NCBI GenBank assembly: GCA_049646585.1
Contig: JBARWC010000010.1
Span: forward strand, 1 to 11,087
Reading direction: 5' to 3'
DNA: 11,087 bases
Source of the DNA: G025836975 sp049646585
GTDB lineage: Bacteria; Pseudomonadota; Gammaproteobacteria; Burkholderiales; Burkholderiaceae_B
Part shown: positions 5,800 through 11,087 of the stretch, in pieces
Layout: every line of letters begins with the position of its first letter
How positions within the stretch are numbered: the first letter of the stretch is position 1
Notes under the pieces: generated by a model
The model's input: only the letters and a program-made list of their open reading frames with translations
The model's database searches: none
Told to the model about the DNA's origin: nothing
Translations under genes and position numbers: made by a program

Positions 5800-6585
5800 A
5801 TGCCTGAATCCCACACTCTAAGACTCAACATCCTGTCCGACCTGCATCTTGGCCAAGGCGGCATGCCGCTGCCAGAGACCGATGCAGACATCGTCGTGCT
5901 GGCCGGCGACATCAGCCGACCCAAGCAGGCCATAGAATGGGCCAGCGGCATAGCCAAGCCCGTGCTGTACGTGCCCGGCAATCACGAGTTTTACGGCGGC
6001 ACCATAAAAGGCACCGTCGAACAGCTAAAGCGCCTGGCTGAAGGAACGTCCATACACGTACTGGACAACGATGAAATCGTGCTTCAGGGCGTACGCTTTC
6101 TCGGCAGCACGCTGTGGACCGACTTCAATCTGCACGGGCCGGGTGAAGTTCGCGAGCAATCCATCAAGCAGGCCCTGGATTTCATTCGCGATTTTTCCCG
6201 CATACAGTCGGACGCCATCCCCGGGACTACCCTGGCGCCGCCGGAGCTGGAGGCCTTGTTCGCCGCCAATCGGGCCTGGCTGAAGCAGAAGCTGGATACG
6301 CCCTTTCAGGGGCCTACCGTGGTCATCACGCACCATGCCCCTTCCACCAAAAGCATACATCCCCGTTTTGAGGGCTCCCTGATCAACGCCTGTTTCGTTT
6401 CCGACAGCGAGTACCTGATGGATGCCAAGCGCGCCGTCTTGTGGATACATGGGCACACGCACGACAGCTTCGATTATCAGGTGGCGGGCACACGGGTCAT
6501 TTGCAACCCGCGCGGCTATGCCCGGGACGGAGTCAATGAAAACCCGGCTTTTGATCCCACTCTGATCGTAGAGCTGCCTGCCTAG
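5800..6585 (+). CDS. Calcineurin-like metallophosphoesterase
   Basis: A 261-residue cytoplasmic phosphoesterase of the calcineurin-like superfamily. The metal-binding blocks appear in order: SDLHL at about 13-17, LAGDIS near 40-45, PGNHEFY near 65-71, VITHHAPS near 178-185 and IHGHTH near 221-226. These give the usual dinuclear metal site. No signal peptide or extra domain is present, and the substrate cannot be told from sequence. The start at 5800 fits the family, which typically begins a few residues before the first metal block, but has no visible ribosome-binding site. The in-frame ATG at 5764 adds 12 residues, has a weak GAG-containing upstream stretch, and sits inside the tRNA-Lys promoter. 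The gene is a single-gene unit ending at a hairpin terminator. Confidence 0.88.
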   Translation: MPESHTLRLNILSDLHLGQGGMPLPETDADIVVLAGDISRPKQAIEWASGIAKPVLYVPGNHEFYGGTIKGTVEQLKRLAEGTSIHVLDNDEIVLQGVRFLGSTLWTDFNLHGPGEVREQSIKQALDFIRDFSRIQSDAIPGTTLAPPELEALFAANRAWLKQKLDTPFQGPTVVITHHAPSTKSIHPRFEGSLINACFVSDSEYLMDAKRAVLWIHGHTHDSFDYQVAGTRVICNPRGYARDGVNENPAFDPTLIVELPA

Positions 6586-6603
6586 AGTGGCTGGACTGAT
6601 ATG

Positions 6604-6655
6604 CGGCCTAATCCGGTCATTCACGATGACCAGATTCGGCCGTTATTTTTATTTG
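6604..6655 (+). terminator. Intrinsic terminator of the phosphoesterase gene
   Basis: A 16-bp stem with two mismatches (6604-6619 with 6627-6642), 7-base loop TTCACGA, followed by TTATTTTTATTT on the plus strand. It begins 18 bases after the phosphoesterase stop and overlaps the last codons of the convergent cytochrome gene. The minus strand lacks a T-run after the stem, so it acts mainly for the plus strand. Confidence 0.8.
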
Positions 6656-7062
6656 CCCTTGCAATCCGCCGAAGCGTTTTCCTTCTTCAAGTAGGCTATC
6701 AAGTCGGCGCGCTCCTGCGCATCGGCAATGCCCGCATAACCCATCGATGTGCCCGGAACGGCTTTCAAGGGATTTTGCAGAAAGACATCCAGGGTTTTCT
6801 CGTCCCAGATGATTTTGGACTTGCGCATCGCATCGCTGTAGTCGAAGCCGGGCACCGTGCCCGCCTGCCTGCCGAACAGCCCGCAGTGCCTGGGCCCGGT
6901 CCGGTCGTAGGCCAAGGCATGGCAGGCCAGGCAGCGCGAATACACCGACTCGCCCCTGGCCGCATCCCCGGTCATCGCCGCGGGTGCGGCGGCCCAGGCA
7001 ACGCCTGCGGCCCATAGAGGCAGGCTACAGGACAGCGCGGCCAGCCATGTCTTGGGACTCAT
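6649..7062 (-). CDS. Periplasmic class I c-type cytochrome
   Basis: A 137-residue exported monohaem cytochrome. A Sec signal peptide covers residues 1-24 (AWA cleavage). The haem attachment site CLACH is at 44-48. The distal methionine ligand is probably Met107 in PGTSMGYAG, and the C-terminal helix ADLIAYLKK is at 119-127. These are marks of the small cytochrome c2/c550 type, which shuttles single electrons in the periplasm. Two additional cysteines (Cys60 in RHCGLFGR and Cys134 near the C-terminus) could form a disulfide; this is inference. The ATG overlaps the stop of the ferritin-like gene (ATGA), so the two proteins are probably made together, suggesting electron exchange between them. 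The electron partner is unknown. Confidence 0.9.
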   Translation of the reverse strand: MSPKTWLAALSCSLPLWAAGVAWAAAPAAMTGDAARGESVYSRCLACHALAYDRTGPRHCGLFGRQAGTVPGFDYSDAMRKSKIIWDEKTLDVFLQNPLKAVPGTSMGYAGIADAQERADLIAYLKKENASADCKGK

Positions 7063-7640
7063 GACATGAAGGCCGAAGGCACGGGGGTTTCGCCCAGCGC
7101 ATTGCGCAATATCGCCCAGTGCATGGCCTCGTCGCCCAGGATGCTGGCGGCGGCCTTGGCCAGATCGCGGTTGTCGAAAACCGGCACCGCGCCCAGGTAG
7201 GCGCTGACGGCGCCCTTTTCCAGCATGGCCGCAAAGCGCAGCACGTCGGCCTCGGACTTCAGCTTGTCGACCGGGAAGGTGTATTTGTCTTTCGCGGAAA
7301 CCGGCTTTCCGCCCAAGGTCGTTATGGTCTTGGACAGCAGGCTGGCATGTTCCTTATGCTGCCCCTGGAAGACGACCGCAAGATCCAGCACAGGCTTCTT
7401 CAACAAACCGCTTTCGGCGCCCACCTGGTAAGCGGCAACGGCTTCCAGCTCGGCGCCCAATGCCGTGTTCAGGATGCGCACGTCGGAAGCGCCCCCTTCT
7501 TTGCCTTTGGCAAGCGCATCGCGTCCGGCCATCAATGCCACGGCGGCGCCGGATAGAAGCAGCCCCGATTGACCAAGAAAGACACGGCGGGCGGCACGCA
7601 CGTCGATACTGGGATCACGAACAAAACTTAAAAACGACAT
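7059..7640 (-). CDS. Tat-exported ferritin-like domain protein
   Basis: A 193-residue protein with a twin-arginine-type signal: ARRVFLGQSG at 17-26 (Arg18-Arg19-x-Phe-Leu), a hydrophobic stretch to about 38 and an ALA cleavage site near 44. The mature part looks like a four-helix ferritin-like bundle. Candidate iron ligands are Glu64 or Glu66, Glu97/His98, Glu141 and the ExxH pair Glu171-His174. It resembles the DUF4439/Ferritin_2 group, named from memory. Tat export suggests it folds, perhaps with its metal, in the cytoplasm before reaching the periplasm. GGGAGA seven bases upstream supports the ATG at 7640. It lies 35 bp after the sigma gene and overlaps the cytochrome start. A role in periplasmic iron or peroxide handling is inference. 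Confidence 0.87.
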   Translation of the reverse strand: MSFLSFVRDPSIDVRAARRVFLGQSGLLLSGAAVALMAGRDALAKGKEGGASDVRILNTALGAELEAVAAYQVGAESGLLKKPVLDLAVVFQGQHKEHASLLSKTITTLGGKPVSAKDKYTFPVDKLKSEADVLRFAAMLEKGAVSAYLGAVPVFDNRDLAKAAASILGDEAMHWAILRNALGETPVPSAFMS

Positions 7641-7675
7641 GGTACTTCTCCCTGAAGTAACAACACTTGAAAACC

Positions 7676-8377
7676 TTAGGCTTCGCCATCGCGCTTCAAA
7701 CGCGCCATGACGCCGGCCACGATACGGTCGCAGCGCTCGCCGGCGAAGGCGAATGCCGTCGGCAGGCCTTCGATCACCTCTTGCTTGAGCGATTTGCGCA
7801 GCAGCCCGCGCGCTCGGAAGTAACGACTGCGCACGGTTGCGGCCGGTATGCCCAGGCAGACGGCTGTTTCCTCCACGGAAAGCTCCTCGACGGCACGCAG
7901 CACGAAAACCGAACGGAAGGTGTCGGGCAATCGGTCTATACGTGCTTCCAGCAGATGCCGCGTCTGGGTTCGCAGTACTTCGCGTTCGGGTTGGTTGAAA
8001 GGCGATTCATCCATGGTCGTCTCTGAACTTGCTTCGTTATGCCTCAGGTCGCTGCTGAACTCCAGCCAGGTGGATAGACGGTTGATCTTGCGCAGGCGCT
8101 GCTTAGACTCGTTGACGACGATGCTCACCAGCCAGGTGGATAGCGAGGAATCGCCGCGAAACGAGCTGATGGAAGAGTAGGCCTTGTAGAAAGCCTCCTG
8201 GACGACTTCTTCCGCATCGGCCTCGTTGCGCAGGATGCTGCGGGCCACTCGGTACAGCCGCTGGTTGTAGCGGCGCATAAGGCGCTGCAACGCGTCCCGG
8301 TTGCCCTGCATAAGCTGCTGTGCAAGCTGTGTATCCGAATCACCTGCGCCGGCAGGCTTTACAAGAGCTAAAGGCAT
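7676..8377 (-). CDS. ECF-type RNA polymerase sigma factor
   Basis: A 233-residue group 4 sigma factor. Region 2 is at about 28-96 (LMRRYNQRLYRVARSILRNE, the EEVVQEAFYKAY motif, STWLVSIVVNE). An acidic, Ser-rich linker is at 105-135. Region 4 is at 140-197 (RLPDTFRSVFVLRAVEELSVEETA, then a helix-turn-helix with TVRSRYFRARGLL). A C-terminal tail of about 35 residues contains GERCDRIV with Cys216, beyond the minimal sigma core. I chose ATG 8377; the frame extends upstream to 8446, but those residues would be read through the candidate promoter. No anti-sigma gene is adjacent. The gene heads a unit with the ferritin-like and cytochrome genes. Its target promoters probably include its own (8441..8412). 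Confidence 0.9.
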   Translation of the reverse strand: MPLALVKPAGAGDSDTQLAQQLMQGNRDALQRLMRRYNQRLYRVARSILRNEADAEEVVQEAFYKAYSSISSFRGDSSLSTWLVSIVVNESKQRLRKINRLSTWLEFSSDLRHNEASSETTMDESPFNQPEREVLRTQTRHLLEARIDRLPDTFRSVFVLRAVEELSVEETAVCLGIPAATVRSRYFRARGLLRKSLKQEVIEGLPTAFAFAGERCDRIVAGVMARLKRDGEA

Positions 8378-8411
8378 GATGAAACCCGGAATTAATATGT
8401 TTGTTACCGCA

Positions 8412-8441
8412 TTAGATGCCGCTCGCCTGCACCGCGTTCCC
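8412..8441 (-). promoter_or_regulatory. Candidate ECF/sigma-E-like promoter of the sigma operon
   Basis: On the minus strand GGGAAC (8441..8436) is followed by ATCTAA (8417..8412). With the -35 read as GGAACGC, the spacer to TCTAA is 17 bp. E. coli sigma-E promoters have GGAACTT, about 16 bp, then TCTAA/TCTGA (from memory). Transcription would begin near 8405, leaving a leader of about 28 bases before the ATG at 8377. The site is between the upstream gene's terminator and the sigma start, the right place for autoregulation. The match is by eye only. Confidence 0.55.
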
Positions 8442-8473
8442 GCCATGCAAAGAAATCGACGCCGCCGAAAAAC

Positions 8474-8498
8474 AAAAAAGGGGCAAACGCCCCTTTTT
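8474..8498 (-). terminator. Intrinsic terminator of the GH31-like gene
   Basis: GGGGC and GCCCC (8493..8489 with 8484..8480 on the minus strand) form a 5-bp GC stem with a 4-base loop. It is flanked by five A residues and followed by six T residues (8479..8474). The A and T runs can pair to extend the stem. It lies about 30 bases after the GH31-like stop and isolates the sigma operon from it. The plus strand also has a T-run (8494-8498). Confidence 0.88.
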
Positions 8499-8526
8499 CT
8501 ACTTCACCGACACGGAGCCTGACCGT

Positions 8527-10788
8527 CTAGCGGGCCCGCGATATGCGTACCTCGGCGCCGCGGCGCTTCACTTCCAGCCCTTCGGAAGGAAGAATGCGCA
8601 GGCCTTCCAGGCCCTTGATATAGCTGGAGCCCTGCATCTGCATGACGCGGATCTTGTTGCGCATGACCACCGGGCTATGCTCGGGCATGCCGAACATCCA
8701 GACTTCCTCCAGGATGCGGGCCGAATTGAAGTCGCCCGAGTGTTGGGCGGTCGGGCCCAGACACAGCATATGGCCTTCCCTGCCGAACAAAGGCAGCGTG
8801 TCCAGGCCGGCCTCGACGGTCAGCGTAGTGCCCCCTTCGTAGCGCCATCCGGTGTTCAGGTCCCACCAGGCATCCCCTTCCGGCAGATAGACCTGCGCTT
8901 GGGAGCCGGGCTGGAGGATAGGCGCGACAAGCAGGGCCGGCCCCAGCAGATACTGGGTATCCCAGGCCTGGGCGACGTGATCCGAGGGGAAAGCCAGGGC
9001 CATCGAGCGCTGGACGGGCAGCCCCGTTCTGACGGCGTCTTCGATAATGCCCAATACGTAGGGGATCAGGCGATAACGCCATTGCAGCCAATGCCGGACC
9101 AGTTCGCGCGTGCCCGCGTCGAATGCGCCGGGCAGCAAGGCGGGCAAGGACTGGAAGCTGAAGTTCGCCGAGAACACGCACATGGCCAGCCAGCGCACAT
9201 AAAGCTCGGGCGTCATGGAAGCAGCGGAATGCAACGCCGAGCCCAGCGCATGGGTCTGGGCCGGGATGCCGCTGTCGCCCAGTGACAAGGCAGTACGCAG
9301 GGTGTGTTCAAGAGCGGACCAGTCATTGCCCGTGCGCGGCCCCACCTGCCAGGCAAAACGCTGGGCGCCCGGGAATAGATCGGTGCTGCAGCTTACGCCT
9401 TCCTGGGGGGTCTTGTGACCGGCCACCGCATCGAATACAGCCTGGCGCGCCAGCAAGGGATACATCGTCCGCAGCACGGCGGCCGACTCGCCGCCCCGCG
9501 CGGTGATGCCGTCGGGAATGTCGAACTGCGCATCGCAGGCAACCGCTCCCAGGCCCTCGTCGAACAACTGGCGCAGGCGCTCGGACCAAAGCTTGTAGAC
9601 GTCCTTGTTGGTCAGGTCCAGCAAGCCGAAAGCCCGGCCGCCGCTGGCGTCGTTGCCGGGGAAGGCATGCGCATTGCCATCGTCGTCGATAAGCAGCCAG
9701 CCGCGATCTTCCCATTCGTCATACAGATCGGTACCGCGCGGCACGCCCGGAAACGTCGCTGCGGCAAACTGGACATTGAGCGCCTGGCCACGTGCCAGCA
9801 CATCGCGAGGATCGGCGATGCGCGCCGTATCCCAAGTGAAAACCGGCTTGTCGGACTGGAAGCAGAAAGGCGCCGGAGCCGACAGATTCACGGCGTCCAG
9901 CCCCCATTGCTGTTCGCGGAACTCGGCCGCGATGGCCAAGGTCTGGTCGACGGACTGGCCGGGCGCCTGGTCCAGCCAGACCCCCATGGGCCACAGGCCG
10001 GGTTGCCCCGCGCGCCCGGTAAGAGCGGTGTATTGGTTCAGTATTTCGGCGGGCTCGCCGACGAAGACGAACATATCGAATACGGCATCGTGCAGGACGG
10101 CCTGATACAGATCAGCCTGGGACTGCCCAAGGTCGTGCTCGACCCGCGCCAGCGTATTGAAATAAAGGCCCCAGCCCTTGGTGCTCCAGATCAATGGCAG
10201 CGCCCTGGACTCAGGCCGGTCGGAAACGAAGCGCGACGGACGACGGTCGAACTGAGTAGTGGCCTCGCCGCCGCCACGCAGGATATCGTCGCCATCAAGC
10301 TCGGCGCTGAAACGCCACACGGACGCATCATTCTTTTCGCCGCGCGACAAGGTGGCGTCGGCACGGCTGCTGAAAACACAGTGCTCGCCGCGATACACGG
10401 AAATCTGGAAGGGCGACTTTACGATTTCCAGCGCGACGTCGCCCTGCTCCAGCCTCCAGCCGTACTGCGCCGGCTCGGCGACAGAACTGACGGCCAGTTC
10501 GCCCACCGCCTCCTGACGAGCCAGCAGCATGTCGGCATGCGCTTTCGCTCGCGCGCCGGGCTTGTCGTTTTGCAAGACATCGGCTTTCCCGCAACGCAGG
10601 CGATACACACCCGGGGCATGGGCCTGGACCTGAAACTGCAGGCCGGCCTCATCGAAAGCGAAATCGGCACGGGTGGATTTCGACGTAAGGAAATCCAGGG
10701 TTACAAGTTGCGTCACGTGAGCAAGGTCGGACTTGGGCGGCACAGCGCAATCCTCGGGGCGTACGCCCAAAAAGCATTCAAAAGTCAT
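8527..10788 (-). CDS. Glycoside hydrolase family 31 homologue with divergent active site
   Basis: A 753-residue protein with GH31 architecture (alpha-glucosidase/alpha-xylosidase family): N-terminal beta-sandwich (about 25-250, with LIWSTKGWGLYFNT at 199-212), catalytic barrel (about 260-585, beginning LTGRAGQPGLWPMGVWL) and C-terminal beta domains (GPALLVAPIL at 616-625). No signal peptide, so cytoplasmic. The nucleophile Asp seems kept (Asp419 in ACDAQF). By eye against E. coli YicI, the acid/base Asp of the WGGD segment falls at Pro484, the Asp of SHDIGG at Ala514, and the substrate Asp of the DVFHFD strand at Ser303. It may be inactive, or act on an unusual substrate. ATG 10788 lacks a ribosome-binding site; GTG at 10743 has GAGGA seven bases upstream and is a serious alternative. 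The frame is intact. mnmC lies 70 bp upstream. Confidence 0.82.
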   Translation of the reverse strand: MTFECFLGVRPEDCAVPPKSDLAHVTQLVTLDFLTSKSTRADFAFDEAGLQFQVQAHAPGVYRLRCGKADVLQNDKPGARAKAHADMLLARQEAVGELAVSSVAEPAQYGWRLEQGDVALEIVKSPFQISVYRGEHCVFSSRADATLSRGEKNDASVWRFSAELDGDDILRGGGEATTQFDRRPSRFVSDRPESRALPLIWSTKGWGLYFNTLARVEHDLGQSQADLYQAVLHDAVFDMFVFVGEPAEILNQYTALTGRAGQPGLWPMGVWLDQAPGQSVDQTLAIAAEFREQQWGLDAVNLSAPAPFCFQSDKPVFTWDTARIADPRDVLARGQALNVQFAAATFPGVPRGTDLYDEWEDRGWLLIDDDGNAHAFPGNDASGGRAFGLLDLTNKDVYKLWSERLRQLFDEGLGAVACDAQFDIPDGITARGGESAAVLRTMYPLLARQAVFDAVAGHKTPQEGVSCSTDLFPGAQRFAWQVGPRTGNDWSALEHTLRTALSLGDSGIPAQTHALGSALHSAASMTPELYVRWLAMCVFSANFSFQSLPALLPGAFDAGTRELVRHWLQWRYRLIPYVLGIIEDAVRTGLPVQRSMALAFPSDHVAQAWDTQYLLGPALLVAPILQPGSQAQVYLPEGDAWWDLNTGWRYEGGTTLTVEAGLDTLPLFGREGHMLCLGPTAQHSGDFNSARILEEVWMFGMPEHSPVVMRNKIRVMQMQGSSYIKGLEGLRILPSEGLEVKRRGAEVRISRAR

Positions 10789-10858
10789 TATTTTGACGGA
10801 TTTGAGCCATAAAATAAAATCGCATGTATTTATGCACCTTTTAAAAAGCCGGAATCAT

Positions 10859-11087
10859 CTACCTCGGGGCGATTTTGCGCATCAATTCACGCTCCAGGGG
10901 CAGAGGTTCGCCGCATAATCTCGCGGCGATGATGTCGCCCGCCAAGGCCGCCCAGCTAAGCCCCCGGGACCCATAAGCGCAAGCAAGCCACAAGCCCGAA
11001 ACGCCGTCAATAGGGCCGACGACCGGCAGGTGGTCGCTGACGGCGGCTCGCCAGCCGGCCCAGCCGGGGCTCGTGCGAGGCGACGTG
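10859..11087 (-). CDS. mnmC: tRNA mnm5s2U biosynthesis protein MnmC, C-terminal fragment
   Basis: The last 75 codons of a gene entering from the right edge and ending at TAG (10861..10859). The visible peptide includes AGWRAAVSDHLPVVGPI, GLWLACAYGSRGLSWAALAG and IIAARLCGEPLPLERELM. This is the FAD-binding C-terminal end of the MnmC oxidase domain: the D-H-L-P-x-V-G, G-S-R-G-L and GEPLPLE blocks are characteristic. MnmC acts in the cytoplasm on the wobble uridine of tRNAs such as tRNA-Lys(UUU): the C-terminal oxidase removes the carboxymethyl group and the N-terminal domain methylates the resulting amine. Whether the N-terminal methyltransferase domain is fused cannot be seen here. The next gene (GH31-like) starts 70 bp downstream after an AT-rich gap with no clear terminator. 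Confidence 0.88.
   Translation of the reverse strand, partial: TSPRTSPGWAGWRAAVSDHLPVVGPIDGVSGLWLACAYGSRGLSWAALAGDIIAARLCGEPLPLERELMRKIAPR

Noticed and set aside
8527..10788. GH31-like gene as a pseudogene
   Set aside because: The 753-codon frame is uninterrupted, has a good terminator and keeps conserved fold motifs throughout; residue replacement rather than decay explains the odd active site.
9415..10812. Long plus-strand open frame (465 codons) opposite the GH31-like gene
   Set aside because: It mirrors the GC-rich codon pattern of the minus-strand gene, shows no domain signature, and the minus-strand frame has clear GH31 blocks.
5671..11087. Functional link between tRNA-Lys(UUU) and its modifying enzyme gene mnmC in the same window
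   Set aside because: The enzyme-substrate relation is established knowledge, but the genes are over 5 kb apart with unrelated units between them, so proximity is most likely coincidence.

Overview
The window looks like chromosomal DNA of a betaproteobacterium, most likely family Alcaligenaceae (Bordetella, Achromobacter or Pusillimonas relatives). This is inferred from gene content: an amgK-murU pair divergent from lptD, a glnHPQ glutamine transporter, mnmC, GC-rich codon use and a tRNA-Lys gene. No insertion sequence, prophage gene or CRISPR array is visible. The right edge cuts the C-terminal end of mnmC and the left edge cuts the N-terminal end of lptD.

Layout. At 1-71 (-) is the signal peptide of LptD. 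At 213-1951 (+) are amgK and murU, a translationally coupled pair that recycles cell-wall MurNAc to UDP-MurNAc. At 2155-2856 (+) is a membrane-anchored coiled-coil protein (DUF6776-like). Its stop codon shares a palindromic CTAG with the stop of the convergent glnQ. At 2853-5321 (-) is glnH-glnP-glnQ, a glutamine ABC importer whose permease carries about 60 extra residues. The glnH upstream region (5322-5629) holds a strong bidirectional hairpin terminator and a possible very short reading frame. At 5671-5746 (-) is tRNA-Lys(UUU), with a clear sigma-70 promoter and a terminator. The promoter lies over the start of a + strand calcineurin-like phosphoesterase (5800-6585).

At 6649-8377 (-) is a compact set of three genes: an ECF-type sigma factor, a Tat-exported ferritin-like protein and a periplasmic c-type cytochrome. 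A sequence resembling a sigma-E/ECF promoter (GGGAAC...ATCTAA) lies directly upstream of the sigma gene, which suggests autoregulation. No anti-sigma gene is visible. At 8527-10788 (-) is a large GH31-type glycosidase homologue. It keeps the fold signatures, but several residues expected in the active site appear to be replaced. At 10859-11087 (-) is the end of mnmC.

Most genes are ordinary housekeeping functions: envelope assembly, peptidoglycan recycling, glutamine uptake and tRNA modification. The parts that deserve a second look are the ECF sigma/ferritin-like/cytochrome set with its candidate self-promoter, the divergent GH31 protein, the enlarged GlnP and the glnH leader.
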